This document shows, one piece after another, positions 17,462 to 26,757 of a stretch of 64,000 bases of DNA. The notes beneath the pieces are model-generated. The model was given only the letters and a program-made list of their open reading frames with translations. It was not told where the DNA came from and ran no database searches. The translations under genes were made by a program, and so were the position numbers. Within the stretch, counting starts at the first letter, position 1. Each line of letters opens with the position of its first letter. This DNA is from Poriferisphaera corsica (GTDB lineage Bacteria; Planctomycetota; Phycisphaerae; Phycisphaerales; Phycisphaeraceae): NCBI RefSeq assembly GCF_007747445.1, contig NZ_CP036425.1, positions 1,472,175 to 1,536,174 of the forward strand, read 5' to 3'.

Positions 17462-18313
17462 TCACTCCCCACCATCTACATCTTCCTCATGCTGCGCACC
17501 AATCAGCTCCAACTCGACAACCACCGGCCGGTGATCCGATGCGATCCGATCATCAATCACTTTGATCGATTTTGTCTCAAACTGAATATCACCACTCGTC
17601 ATGAGATGGTCTATCTGTATGTTAGGCTCGTCTGCCGGATATGTTTTACCCGTGTCAATTTTCGAGCTGACCTTCCAAAATTTCAACATCTCATCCATCA
17701 CAACCGATGCGTATCCCGAATTAAAATCGCCCCCCAAAATCACCGGCGTCACATCGCTGTTCGCAAACACACGGTTCAACTCACGGGCTTGCAAGTATCG
17801 GTCTTCCTCCGGCTGCCATTGCAAATGAGTCGAGACCAATCGCACTTCACCCATCCCCGGCACATCCACTAACCCCGACAACGCAATCCGTCTTTCACTA
17901 CCCACACTATACGGCAACTCATGCACCGTAATATCGGTGATCGGCCACTTCGACATCAACATCACACCATACTCACCACCTTGGAAATCAATCGCCTTCC
18001 CAAACGTGTGGTACATCCCCGTCTGTTCCTGCAGCCGCCGCGGCATATCCACATGGCCACTCCGTATCGTATTCTTGTCCACTTCCTGTAGCGCAATCAG
18101 ATCCGCATCGCCCGATTGGATCACATCCGCAATCCGTTCAACATCATATTCCCCATCTAATCCACGGCTGTAGTGTACGTTGTATGTCATCACGCGCAGC
18201 GTCTTGCGACCACTCGCATCCGTCTTCGCATCATGCTTCATACTGCTCATACAACCCGCGCCTGCAATCATGATACTCACCAGTGCAAGCACCCTCAGGA
18301 AATTCATATGCAT
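17462..18313 (-). CDS. Endonuclease/exonuclease/phosphatase-family lipoprotein
   Basis: A 283-residue protein with a signal peptide ending IMIAGAGC, a lipobox, so lipid anchored outside the cytoplasm. The EEP fold is shown by MTYNVHYSRGLDGEYD, ALQEVD (metal-binding Glu), STHLQWQPEEDR, GGDFNSG and the terminal ASDHRPVV. Relatives include nucleases, inositol-phosphate and sphingomyelin phosphodiesterases; the substrate cannot be chosen from motifs alone. ATG 18313 is preceded by GAGGTAGG at 5 bases; a second ATG two codons on is also possible. The frame upstream (from 18355) is unlikely to be translated. Confidence 0.85.
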   Translation of the reverse strand: MHMNFLRVLALVSIMIAGAGCMSSMKHDAKTDASGRKTLRVMTYNVHYSRGLDGEYDVERIADVIQSGDADLIALQEVDKNTIRSGHVDMPRRLQEQTGMYHTFGKAIDFQGGEYGVMLMSKWPITDITVHELPYSVGSERRIALSGLVDVPGMGEVRLVSTHLQWQPEEDRYLQARELNRVFANSDVTPVILGGDFNSGYASVVMDEMLKFWKVSSKIDTGKTYPADEPNIQIDHLMTSGDIQFETKSIKVIDDRIASDHRPVVVELELIGAQHEEDVDGGE

Positions 18314-18501
18314 TGGGCCTACCTCTAATCGTTGTTGGAAATACTTTGAAATCATCGCCGCATCATAACAGAATTGTGACCCAACTCGCTCAGATCAATA
18401 CCACCCATCCACTCTGGATCTACCAAAATCACAGCGCGCACATTTTGCTTTGACTTTGAACAATCAAAAGAAAAAAGCAACCCAAACTTTGCCGTTCTTT
18501 G

Positions 18502-18671
18502 CCCATTTCTCACCAGAGTTGCACATTCTTTGGCAGTTTTCGCTTGTTTTAAGCTGTTTTCTCAATTCTGAAACTAAAGTTACAAACGCTTGCCAGATAA
18601 AGAGATAGCCCTGAATCTGTACGTGTCGTGTCATTTTTGTGCGCGCGTGTTTTGGCGCACAAACGCGCCGC
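18502..18671. repeat. Degenerate intergenic repeat, copy 1
   Basis: Within the 410-base gap 18314-18726. Ordered words shared with a second copy at 39980-40181 in the same orientation are CCCATTTCTCACCA (18502-18515), GTTTTCTCAA (18556-18565), TTTGTGCGC (about 18636-18644), and GCGCA-AAACGCGCCGC (18655-18671, one base different). Spacing between words differs by a few tens of bases. Both copies lie near the 3' end of a minus-strand gene. No coding frame is conserved. The rest of the gap shows no gene. Confidence 0.5.
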
Positions 18672-18726
18672 AATGTTTCATATGCCTAGACCGCAATCGC
18701 CGTTTTTTATGCGCAATGAATCGGTA

Positions 18727-20391
18727 TCATCCACCCACCAGCTTCATCTGCCGTCTGACCAGCCCCTCAATTTTCGCATTAATCTCATCTAGTGGCACCT
18801 GTTCATAAACCTTCTCAAGTGTGCGCACAAACCCATCATCACTCACACCTCCCCGCACATAAATATCAGCCGCCTCAATGCTTACACCTTCCACCATGAC
18901 CTTGCGTCCGACCACCCCAATGTCCGCAGCCGCGTGACGTCCGCACCCCGCCTTGCAGCCTGATACGGATATGGTTGGCACATTCTTTTCATCCTTCAAC
19001 ACATCAGCAAGGTGATGATTGATTTGTACTTGCAGCGTTTTAGTATCAATATGCGACATTCCGCAATGCGGCAACCCACTGCATGCAAGTGAGTTGCATG
19101 CAAACTCACTCGGGTTTACCACAAACCCATCTAACCATCGGTTAGCACAATCCTTTTGCTGTTCTGTACAGGTTGCGTGATGAGCGATTTTCATACCTTC
19201 ATCTGATAGGTTGGGAATCAAAACGCTCTGCTGTGCGGTTAAACGCAGTTGAGATTTTCCAAAATGCTGCGCAAATTCAGCGAGCCGCTTTAACTGTTCG
19301 GCGCACAATTGTGATTTCGGAACATACAACCCAAGTGTTGGTTTGTATTGATCTGAAGCGTTCTGATGTGTCTTGATTGTAGCCCTTGTATCTAATGGCT
19401 GATTAGGTTTGGGATTCGTGTCGATGATGCCAAATAAATTGATCCGTTGATCAGGATGAGGTGTTTGCAATTGCCCCTCTGGTGTGAGTTTGAAATGACA
19501 CTTGTTTTGTAGCGATTTTCGGATATCGGGCAAAGATTGTTCGTCGATCCAATCGCTTAATCTGGCTTTGGTTCGGCGATCACGTGGGCCTTGTTCCTGA
19601 TATAAATCAATTAGATTCTCCAATAGGTCGGCCGCTAATTCTGACGGAGCAAACACGTTTAATGATTTCGAAACATGTAGTTCCTGACCTGAAGCTCTTC
19701 CGCCAATATAGAAATTGAATCCATAAACTGATGGCGTTATTGAATCTGTTTTGCCTAATCGAGTATTAGTATTTCTGGCAGCTGGATGAACCGCAGGCAG
19801 CAGTGAGATGTCTTGAATACGTGAAACCGGATCGGGCAGGGTGGTCGCTGAGATGTACAAGTTGAGTTTGCGAGGCAGGTTACGCCAATGTGTTTTGGTG
19901 ATAATCGCTTTTTCAATCGCTGCGAGTACCGGCGACACATCGAAAAGATCAAACGGCGTAACTCCCTGAAGCGGGTGCGTCATCACGTTTCGCACCGAGT
20001 CCATCAGTGTTTGTTGTGAGATCAGTTCAGCTTCGATGAGCTGCGAGATGAAATCAGCGAGATGCATTTGTTTGATGTTGCGGATTTGGAGTTGGCAGCG
20101 TGAGGTGAGATTCATCTGACCGTCAGCGTACTGTTCGGCCAATTGCGCGATGGTAAACGCTTGAGCGGCAGTGAGTTGTCCTTGCGGGATGCGTAGGCGA
20201 AGGGTGTATCGATCGGGTCTGGCTTTGCTGGAAACCAATCCCATGAGCCTAAGGCTGTACTTAATAGCTGCGGTGGGTGAGGTGGGGCTGTTGTGTGGAG
20301 TATTGATATGAGGGGGGGGACAGGTTTGCTTGAGCGTTTGCTCAATTGAATCCAGTTTGATTTGGGATTTAATCTGCTCGAATCGGTTCAT
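18727..20391 (-). CDS. Siroheme/4Fe-4S nitrite or sulfite reductase
   Basis: A 554-residue ferredoxin-type reductase built of two repeated halves. The siroheme and iron-sulfur ligands are Cys437 and Cys443 (CSGLPHC) and Cys479 and Cys483 (SGCKAGCGR), matching the C-x5-C…C-x3-C pattern. The first half contains the siroheme-binding NLTSRCQLQIRNI. It catalyses six-electron reduction of nitrite to ammonia or sulfite to sulfide; the sequence read by eye does not decide which. No adjacent nitrate or sulfate assimilation genes are seen. An in-frame GTG at 20400 is an alternative start; no strong ribosome site precedes either. Confidence 0.85.
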   Translation of the reverse strand: MNRFEQIKSQIKLDSIEQTLKQTCPPPHINTPHNSPTSPTAAIKYSLRLMGLVSSKARPDRYTLRLRIPQGQLTAAQAFTIAQLAEQYADGQMNLTSRCQLQIRNIKQMHLADFISQLIEAELISQQTLMDSVRNVMTHPLQGVTPFDLFDVSPVLAAIEKAIITKTHWRNLPRKLNLYISATTLPDPVSRIQDISLLPAVHPAARNTNTRLGKTDSITPSVYGFNFYIGGRASGQELHVSKSLNVFAPSELAADLLENLIDLYQEQGPRDRRTKARLSDWIDEQSLPDIRKSLQNKCHFKLTPEGQLQTPHPDQRINLFGIIDTNPKPNQPLDTRATIKTHQNASDQYKPTLGLYVPKSQLCAEQLKRLAEFAQHFGKSQLRLTAQQSVLIPNLSDEGMKIAHHATCTEQQKDCANRWLDGFVVNPSEFACNSLACSGLPHCGMSHIDTKTLQVQINHHLADVLKDEKNVPTISVSGCKAGCGRHAAADIGVVGRKVMVEGVSIEAADIYVRGGVSDDGFVRTLEKVYEQVPLDEINAKIEGLVRRQMKLVGG

Positions 20392-20640
20392 TACAGGCAC
20401 TCATGAATCGGAAGGAACAACATGAAACATGTTGTAACACATGTGTTGAGCTACTCATATTACAAATTTCACCCATTAGATCCAGTTAAATCACTCAATA
20501 CCAAGCGGTTAAGTGTGGTGATCGGTTGAACGTGGCGTGAATGGGTGTTGTGTCTTGACGTTGTAATTGAAAAAACGGTCAAAAGCTAGAAAACGCTGGC
20601 AACAGGCAGGTTCTGCGCGACTGTGAATTCATTGATATGA

Positions 20641-20655
20641 CTAACGTGTCGTTAG
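20641..20655. promoter_or_regulatory. Palindrome CTAACG-TGT-CGTTAG, candidate operator
   Basis: A perfect 6-bp inverted repeat with a 3-base centre, 159 bases before the LacI-type regulator. It shares the TAACG/CGTTA core with the larger palindrome at 20733-20752. Confidence 0.5.
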
Positions 20656-20732
20656 AAAGGTTTGTTGTAGATCCGTAAATTAAGCTTGAATCGCGGGTTA
20701 CGAAAAAGGAAAATATATTTCTGTAACGTGAT

Positions 20733-20752
20733 GTAACGATTGGAATCGTTAC
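20733..20752. promoter_or_regulatory. 20-bp palindrome, candidate autoregulatory operator
   Basis: GTAACGATT-GG-AATCGTTAC is a perfect 9-bp inverted repeat centred about 70 bases before the LacI-type regulator gene. Size and symmetry fit a LacI-family operator. A further TGTAACG lies directly upstream at 20722-20728, in direct repeat with the left half-site. Confidence 0.6.
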
Positions 20753-20813
20753 GTCTGAGTTTAGTAATATCAAATCATCATTGAGAAATGTGCTAATTGA
20801 AGGTTTTCAGCAG

Positions 20814-21866
20814 ATGGCAACAGTTCGAGAAATAGCAAAACGATTGGGGGTATCGACAGCGACGGTATCACGATCGTTGAATGACTCATCTGAGGTGAGT
20901 GATGAGCTGAAGTCGAAGGTTGTGAGTGAAGCGAAACGGATCGGTTATCGTTTGCCAAGATCGAAGCGTTTGGTGCGGCCGATGACGATCGGGATTGCGT
21001 TTTTGAATCGGACGAGTGGGCCGAAGTTTATGGGGTATGACGCGGCGGTTTGGGGCGGTGTGGCGCGTGGTGCGAGTCAGTATAAGGCAGAGGTGATGTT
21101 GGTTGAGATTGATCCACAGGCAAGCCAGGCGGAGTTGGATCGGGTGATGAAATATCGCGGTTTGGATGGTTTGGTATTACGCGTTGATGCTGAAGCGAAA
21201 TACATGGTGGAGCGGCTAGCGGATTATGATTTGCCGATTGTGGTATTGGCAGATCATGGTGATGTTGATGGGGTGAGTTATGTGTATTGTGATGCGAAGC
21301 CGCCGTGTCAGATGGTGGTTGAGCATTTGATTCACTTGGGTCATAAACGGATCGGGTTGTGTCATAACCACGTGATGGATACGGACCATCGTGATCGTAT
21401 TGAGGCGTATATGAGTGCGCTGAAGGAGTCGGGTATTGGTTATGACCCTGAATTGATTGTGCCTGCGACGGTGGACTTGAATGGTGGGGCAAGAGCGATG
21501 AACAGATTTTTGTCGTTGCCGAATCCGCCGACAGCGATGTTTGTGATCGATCCGGTGTTGGTTGTGGGTGTGTTTAGAAGGGCACATGAGATTGGTTTGA
21601 AGATACCGGAGGAGATGTCGATCGTGGGGATTGATGATGACATGCTGCGGCAGGTGACGTTTCCGTCGTATACGGCGGTGTGTCAGAATGCTCCGGAGGT
21701 TGGCTTTCAGGCGGGGGTGGCCTTATGTAAGCGGCTACAGCATCAGATTGCCGATGAGTCGTTTACGATCAAGTTAGATGCATTTTTGGAGATTAATGAG
21801 TCTACGGCGCCGCCGCCGGTGGAATCGGTGCGGGCGACGCCTCAAGGACAAAGGATATTGGTTTAG
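20814..21866 (+). CDS. LacI-family transcriptional regulator
   Basis: A 350-residue regulator. The N-terminal helix-turn-helix with hinge (TVREIAKRLGVSTATVSRSL) spans about residues 2-50. A periplasmic-binding-like effector domain follows (IGIAFLNR…, HLIHLGHKRIGL, MSIVGIDDDMLRQ). Such proteins repress or activate sugar genes in response to a sugar. It precedes the pseudopilin-GH5-GH30 genes, which are its likely targets. Palindromes upstream suggest autoregulation. ATG 20814 fits the family's N-terminus; the TTG at 20781 would add 11 unlikely residues. Confidence 0.9.
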   Translation: MATVREIAKRLGVSTATVSRSLNDSSEVSDELKSKVVSEAKRIGYRLPRSKRLVRPMTIGIAFLNRTSGPKFMGYDAAVWGGVARGASQYKAEVMLVEIDPQASQAELDRVMKYRGLDGLVLRVDAEAKYMVERLADYDLPIVVLADHGDVDGVSYVYCDAKPPCQMVVEHLIHLGHKRIGLCHNHVMDTDHRDRIEAYMSALKESGIGYDPELIVPATVDLNGGARAMNRFLSLPNPPTAMFVIDPVLVVGVFRRAHEIGLKIPEEMSIVGIDDDMLRQVTFPSYTAVCQNAPEVGFQAGVALCKRLQHQIADESFTIKLDAFLEINESTAPPPVESVRATPQGQRILV

Positions 21867-22023
21867 CATATTCACACTGTTTAGAGCGTTTACGGAGTTG
21901 CATTCTTATTGGCCAGTAGGTCATTGCGTTAGAAAACAAGTTTTGCGTTCGCTGGTAGAGGCTGGCAAAAGCGTGAAAAGTTGGTAACAACGTAAAAGCT
22001 CGGATAACTGCAGGTATAAAGTC

Positions 22024-22725
22024 ATGTCAAAAAAACGGAACAGAACGAGGAACTGGCGAGCTTTCACGCTCATTGAATTGTTAGTCGTGATATCGATTAT
22101 CGCGTTGCTTATTGGGATATTGCTGCCGGCATTGGGAGCGGCCAGATCGACGGCGCGTAGTTTGCAATGCAAGACGAATCTGAAGCAGATCGGCATTGGC
22201 ATGTACACCTATGCTGATAGTTTTAAGGGACATTTACCTTATGCGAGAAACTGGGGCTGGCAGCATGGTGGTTACGATATCCCATTTGTGCAGGACGTCA
22301 TGATTCCATATTTAGGTGGTAAAGAGGGTGGCGGCGATTTTTCAAAAGTATTTCTTTGCCCGTTACAAGAAGATGGCTGGGGTGAAGATTGGATTGTAGG
22401 GGACGTTAATGCGACGCATTACCGTTACAACATCGATAAGGCGATTCGTTATGAAGCGTATGCCGAGGGTGATGAGCAGTCACGGCGAATTGATGACATG
22501 CTTGATCCGGGGATTACGGTATGGTTCTGGGACATTGCGTGGCCGGATTGGGTTGATAATCCTGATAAGATTTTCCCACATGCAAAGAACGGTGCTGCGT
22601 TTAATCTGTTGTACGGTGATGGGCATGTGACAAGTATGTCTGAAGACGAATATGGTGAGCAGGCTCCGAAGGATCGTGCTGAATGGGATACGGACTTTAT
22701 CACTCAAGGGTGGCGTAAGGAATAG
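22024..22725 (+). CDS. Pseudopilin-like protein linked to a glycoside hydrolase
   Basis: A 233-residue protein. The basic leader [13 protein letters not shown] is followed by [18 protein letters not shown] (prepilin cleavage/methylation site), and YGDGHVTSM near residue 207 matches the late DG motif of planctomycete pseudopilins. It is shorter than the pair at 1-3 kb. Its TAG stop abuts the ATG of the GH5 gene (22725/22726), so the two are translationally linked. This pairing suggests a role in secreting or displaying the enzyme or sensing its substrate, which is inference from position only. Confidence 0.85.
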   Translation: MSKKRNRTRNWRAFTLIELLVVISIIALLIGILLPALGAARSTARSLQCKTNLKQIGIGMYTYADSFKGHLPYARNWGWQHGGYDIPFVQDVMIPYLGGKEGGGDFSKVFLCPLQEDGWGEDWIVGDVNATHYRYNIDKAIRYEAYAEGDEQSRRIDDMLDPGITVWFWDIAWPDWVDNPDKIFPHAKNGAAFNLLYGDGHVTSMSEDEYGEQAPKDRAEWDTDFITQGWRKE

Positions 22726-25140
22726 ATGAAGATGTCGATAAAGAAACATATTGGGATAGTAATCGGTTGTTTGACATTGGTATCGGTGCTGAGTGTACCG
22801 GTGCTGGCGAAAGCTGAGCCGATGGAAAAGTTACGGATAGATGGGCAATATTTTGTGGATGGTGAAGGGGAGATGGTCGCGCTGAAGGGTGTGAATCTGG
22901 GGAATTGGTTCTTGATTGAGCCTTGGATGTTTGGGGTGGGAGAAGTGAACGATCATTATGGTTTCTGGAAGAAGCTGTCAGATCGTTTTGGTGAGGATAA
23001 GGTTGATGCACTAAAGGAAGTGCATTATGCGAATTGGATTACGCCGCGGGATTTTGAGGGGATTAAAACGTTTGGTTTTAATGTGGTGCGTGTGCCGTTC
23101 CATTTTGAGCGTTTGGAGACGAAGGCTCAAGATGGGACGCTTCGGGAGGATGCGTTTAAGTGGTTGGATAAGGCTGTGGATATGGCTGAGGATGCTGGGT
23201 TGTATGTGATCCTTGACATGCATGCTGTACCGGGTGGTCAGAGTGTTGATGCGCCGTCTGGCCGGATTGGTGAGAACAATCTGTGGACGGATGTGAAGGC
23301 ACAGAAGCGTGCAGCGAGCATGTGGCGTGCGATTGCGGAGCGTTACGGTAAGCGTGGTGTGATTGCTGCGTATGACGTGATGAATGAGCCATGGAGTGAC
23401 TTTACGTCGGATAATCGTGATGATCTTGTGAAGATTACAGGGATGATTCATGATGCGATACGTGAGGTTGACCGGGATACGTTGATCTGGGCGGCGGGGA
23501 GTCTGCGCGGCGTTGATTTTTATGGTAAACCTGCGGAACGTGGTTGGGTTAATGTTGGATATACCGAGCATCATTATCCGGGGCTATTTGGCGGCGAGCC
23601 AACGGTTGAAACGCATGCAAAGAATTTGGCATACGGGTTGATGGGTTTGGATAAGATGCTTGCAGAGAAGAATGTGCCTTACCTGATTGGCGAGTTTAAT
23701 GTTGTATTTGATCTTGTGAATAATGGCGCATTGATGCGTAAGTATTATGACGAATACGGCAAGCGTGGTTGGGCTGCGACGATGTGGTCTTACAAGCTTG
23801 TGAAGTCGGGCGGGGGCATTGAGCCTGATGGCTGGTACTTGTCGACGAACGCAGACGCGATGAGGTTCCCGGAGCTTGAGACGGGGAGTTATGATGAATT
23901 TTATGAGCTGTTTGGTAGTTGGAGTTCGATGCCTATGGCGTTGGATGAAGTGCTGCGAGAACGGTTGACTGAGAAGAATCCGGCACCATTGAATCTGCCT
24001 GAATATCCGGTTCGACGTGAAGCGCCTAACCAAGCATTAGCTGGCTGGAAGAGTGTTGAGATTGGCGGAGCTGTGAAGGGCGGTCTGGAGAAGTTGGCGG
24101 ATGGGACGATGGCTGTATATGGCGGCGGACGTGATATCTGGACGAATCATGACGAGTTTCGGTATGTGTATCGGCCTGTGAATCAGCGGTTTGCTTACCA
24201 TACGGTGATTGAATCACTTGAGGATATTGACCAGTACACGAAATCAGGCTTGATGCTGCGAAGCGGCGCGGGTGATGATGCGGCGATGTTGTTGTTGCAT
24301 GTGTTTCCGAATGGTGAAGTTGTGCTGGCAAGGCGTGAGAAGGATGGGGTGAATGCGACGGAAGAACGTCTTGATTATGGTCAGTTTCCGACGGGTCTTT
24401 CGATGAGTCGTGATGGTGATGTTGTGACGATTGGTTACACAAATCAGGCTGGTAAGTGGATTTACCGCGAGGTGAAAGTGCCTGATGGTGTGAAGGCGAA
24501 AAGTATGTTCGGTGTGGCGACAATGTCGCATAGAGCAGGGCTTTTGGCGAAGTCGGTGTACCAGCCGATCCGTGAGGGTGAACCTAATCAGGGGATAGAC
24601 CGTAAGATTCGTCGTGGCGAAAATCTGCTATCAAATGCTGGTTTTGAAGAAGCTAAGAACAAGCAATCGGATTCGGATCAGGCGAAGCAGTGGGATCGTT
24701 GGGGGCAATGGATGAACCGTGCTGAGGCTAAGCAAGCAGGTGCTGATGGAAAGTATGCGTTGGTGTACTTCCACAATCGGATACCGGACGGCGGGAATTC
24801 GGGCACTTGGCAGGACATGAAGCAGGCGAAGCCAGGTCAGAAGTACGAATTTTCAGTTGATGCGAAGATGGTTGATGCCACTTCGAAGAAATATCTGCCT
24901 AAGAACGTTGAGGTTCAATTTGAAGGTGTGGATGCTGACGGTCGATCACGTTTGATATCAAAGCGTAATTATCGGATTGAAACGATCTACAACAGCCAAG
25001 ATTGGATGAATTTGAGTGTTCAGGGTGTGGCTAATCAAGAGATAGTACGGGTATTGATTGTTGTCAGCCCGAATGAAGAAGACAGACGCGTTGGTCATCT
25101 AGTATTTGACAATGCTCAACTTGTCGAGATCAATCAATAA
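22726..25140 (+). CDS. Secreted multidomain GH5 glycoside hydrolase, probable exo-beta-1,3-glucanase-like
   Basis: An 804-residue enzyme. The signal peptide ends near VLAKAEP. The GH5 barrel (about residues 35-400) carries GVNLGNWFLIEPWM, reminiscent of the exo-beta-1,3-glucanase branch. The acid/base is Glu221 in DVMNEPW, the nucleophile Glu323 in IGEFNV, and HH in GYTEHHYPG aligns with the conserved His. Residues about 415-600 look like a DUF1349/concanavalin-like module (YTKSGLMLRSGAGDDAAMLL). Residues about 630-804 look like a CBM4/9-type module (LLSNAGFEEA…SGTWQDMKQAKPGQKYEF). It starts directly at the pseudopilin stop; ATG 22732 is an alternative. Substrate assignment is inference. Confidence 0.87.
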   Translation: MKMSIKKHIGIVIGCLTLVSVLSVPVLAKAEPMEKLRIDGQYFVDGEGEMVALKGVNLGNWFLIEPWMFGVGEVNDHYGFWKKLSDRFGEDKVDALKEVHYANWITPRDFEGIKTFGFNVVRVPFHFERLETKAQDGTLREDAFKWLDKAVDMAEDAGLYVILDMHAVPGGQSVDAPSGRIGENNLWTDVKAQKRAASMWRAIAERYGKRGVIAAYDVMNEPWSDFTSDNRDDLVKITGMIHDAIREVDRDTLIWAAGSLRGVDFYGKPAERGWVNVGYTEHHYPGLFGGEPTVETHAKNLAYGLMGLDKMLAEKNVPYLIGEFNVVFDLVNNGALMRKYYDEYGKRGWAATMWSYKLVKSGGGIEPDGWYLSTNADAMRFPELETGSYDEFYELFGSWSSMPMALDEVLRERLTEKNPAPLNLPEYPVRREAPNQALAGWKSVEIGGAVKGGLEKLADGTMAVYGGGRDIWTNHDEFRYVYRPVNQRFAYHTVIESLEDIDQYTKSGLMLRSGAGDDAAMLLLHVFPNGEVVLARREKDGVNATEERLDYGQFPTGLSMSRDGDVVTIGYTNQAGKWIYREVKVPDGVKAKSMFGVATMSHRAGLLAKSVYQPIREGEPNQGIDRKIRRGENLLSNAGFEEAKNKQSDSDQAKQWDRWGQWMNRAEAKQAGADGKYALVYFHNRIPDGGNSGTWQDMKQAKPGQKYEFSVDAKMVDATSKKYLPKNVEVQFEGVDADGRSRLISKRNYRIETIYNSQDWMNLSVQGVANQEIVRVLIVVSPNEEDRRVGHLVFDNAQLVEINQ

Positions 25141-25277
25141 AGTGTGGTCAGTTCATCTTACAGATGTAGGAGGATACGTTTAAAAGCAAAAACCATATAC
25201 ACGAGATATTGAGATGCTTGCGGGAAACTGTAAGTCTCTCATTTAGGAAAAATTAGTTTAGAATTTGGGGTTTAAAG

Positions 25278-26654
25278 ATGACTCAAGTAACCATTGGTAT
25301 GGAAAAAGAAAGTTTAGTTGGCCGAGCGGAAGTGTATCTGACGGCTAAGGATACGAAGGATCGTTTGACACAGAAGTGTGTTGAAAGCAACAAGGTTGAG
25401 GGCGATGTCGTTCCGATCGTTGTAAAGAAAAATGTGACGTATCAGGAGATTGAAGGCTTTGGTGGCGCGTTCACTGAGGCGACAGCCTATACGCTATCAC
25501 GCATGCCAAAAGAGCTGCGTGATCAGGCGATTGCAGCCTATTTCGATGAAGAAAATGGGCATAAGTACAACTTGTGCAGGACTCACATTAACTCGTGTGA
25601 CTTTGCGTTGGGCAATTATGCTTATACGGAGGTTGACGGTGATGTTGATTTTGAGCATTGGAGCCTTGAGCGTGATCATGAATATTTGATCCCGCTGATT
25701 AAGGATGCGATGTCTGTGAGTGAGAAGGGGTTTAAGTTGTTTGCGTCGCCGTGGAGTCCGCCTGCGTGGATGAAGACCAATGGCAAGATGAATCATGGTG
25801 GGAAGCTTAAGGCTGAACATGGTGATACATGGGCGCGGTATATCGCGAAGTACGTGAGGGATTACGAAACACTTGGGATTCCGATTTGGGGGTTGAGTGT
25901 ACAGAACGAGCCGGCTGCGGTTCAGACGTGGGATTCATGTATTTATGAGTCGGAGGATGAACGTGATTTTGTGCGTGATCACCTTGGGCCGGTGCTTGAA
26001 AAGGAAGGGCTGGACGATAAGAAACTGATTGTGTGGGACCATAATCGTGATTACTTGTTTGAGAGAGCGAGTACGATTCTTGATGATCCGGAAGCTGCGA
26101 AATATATCTGGGGTGTTGGGTTCCACTGGTATTGCAATGGGAACTTTGAAAATCTGAGTATGACGCAGGAAGCGTATCCGAATGTGAAGTTGTTGTTTAC
26201 GGAGGGTTGCCAAGAGGGCGGGCCACATATCGGGTCGTGGGATATTGGTGAGCGGTATGGTTACAACATGATCAATGATCTGAACAACCATACGGTTGGC
26301 TGGGTTGATTGGAATTTGGTGCTCGATGAAACGGGCGGCCCGAACCATGTTGGGAACTTATGTAGTGCACCGATTATTGCAGACACCGAGAAACAAGAGC
26401 TGATTTTCCAGAGTTCTTACTACTATATTGGGCATTTTTCTCGGTTTATTGAGGCAGGGGCGAAACGCGTGCTTTGCTCAACGTGTGATCGTGAGATTCA
26501 CGCAACAGCGATGGTGAATCCGGATGGCGAATGTGTCGTCGTGGTGATGAACCAAAAGGATGAGGCGAAGGCTGTTGAGCTTCGCGGTGTGAGTGATGAG
26601 ATGATTGGGTTTGAGTTACCGGCTCATTCGATTGCGACGTTTGTTATGAAGTGA
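25278..26654 (+). CDS. GH30 family glycoside hydrolase, beta-1,6-glucanase/glucosylceramidase type
   Basis: A 458-residue enzyme with the GH30 barrel and C-terminal beta domain. The family landmarks are EIEGFGGAFTEATAY (residues 57-71), the catalytic acid Glu211 in SVQNEPAA, and the nucleophile Glu309 in LLFTEGCQEGG. FASPWSPPAWMKTNG is strictly typical. There is no signal peptide, so it appears cytoplasmic and would act on imported oligosaccharides, unlike the GH5 partner upstream. The 137-base gap before it holds an AGGAGG at about 25170 with no usable start codon. Together with GH5 it fits laminarin or another beta-1,3/1,6-glucan. Confidence 0.9.
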   Translation: MTQVTIGMEKESLVGRAEVYLTAKDTKDRLTQKCVESNKVEGDVVPIVVKKNVTYQEIEGFGGAFTEATAYTLSRMPKELRDQAIAAYFDEENGHKYNLCRTHINSCDFALGNYAYTEVDGDVDFEHWSLERDHEYLIPLIKDAMSVSEKGFKLFASPWSPPAWMKTNGKMNHGGKLKAEHGDTWARYIAKYVRDYETLGIPIWGLSVQNEPAAVQTWDSCIYESEDERDFVRDHLGPVLEKEGLDDKKLIVWDHNRDYLFERASTILDDPEAAKYIWGVGFHWYCNGNFENLSMTQEAYPNVKLLFTEGCQEGGPHIGSWDIGERYGYNMINDLNNHTVGWVDWNLVLDETGGPNHVGNLCSAPIIADTEKQELIFQSSYYYIGHFSRFIEAGAKRVLCSTCDREIHATAMVNPDGECVVVVMNQKDEAKAVELRGVSDEMIGFELPAHSIATFVMK

Positions 26655-26678
26655 GTGAATCAAAAATAATAGATGATA

Positions 26679-26708
26679 AAAAGGACAGCTATAAAGCTGT
26701 CCTTTTTC
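26679..26708. terminator. Bidirectional terminator between GH30 and GH31 genes
   Basis: AAAAAGGACAGCT (26679-26691) pairs perfectly with AGCTGTCCTTTTT (26696-26708) around ATAA. A 13-bp stem with A and T runs at its ends serves both convergent genes. Confidence 0.9.
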
Positions 26709-26757
26709 CTTGGAGGGATTTGAGTTTTTGAGTGGTTCATGAGGGGGTGGGTTTGCG

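Larger units (their letters stand above)
20392..20813. other. Regulatory region between the reductase and the LacI-type regulator
   Basis: About 420 bases between divergent genes. It contains two perfect palindromes, listed separately, and AT-rich stretches suitable for promoters in both directions. No coding frame was accepted. Confidence 0.5.

Noticed and set aside
18464-18673. 69-residue minus-strand frame in the gap after the reductase gene
   Set aside because: It lies in the degenerate repeat; the second copy does not preserve the frame.
25166-25176. AGGAGG-like ribosome site between GH5 and GH30
   Set aside because: No ATG, GTG or TTG at usable spacing opens a frame of any length.
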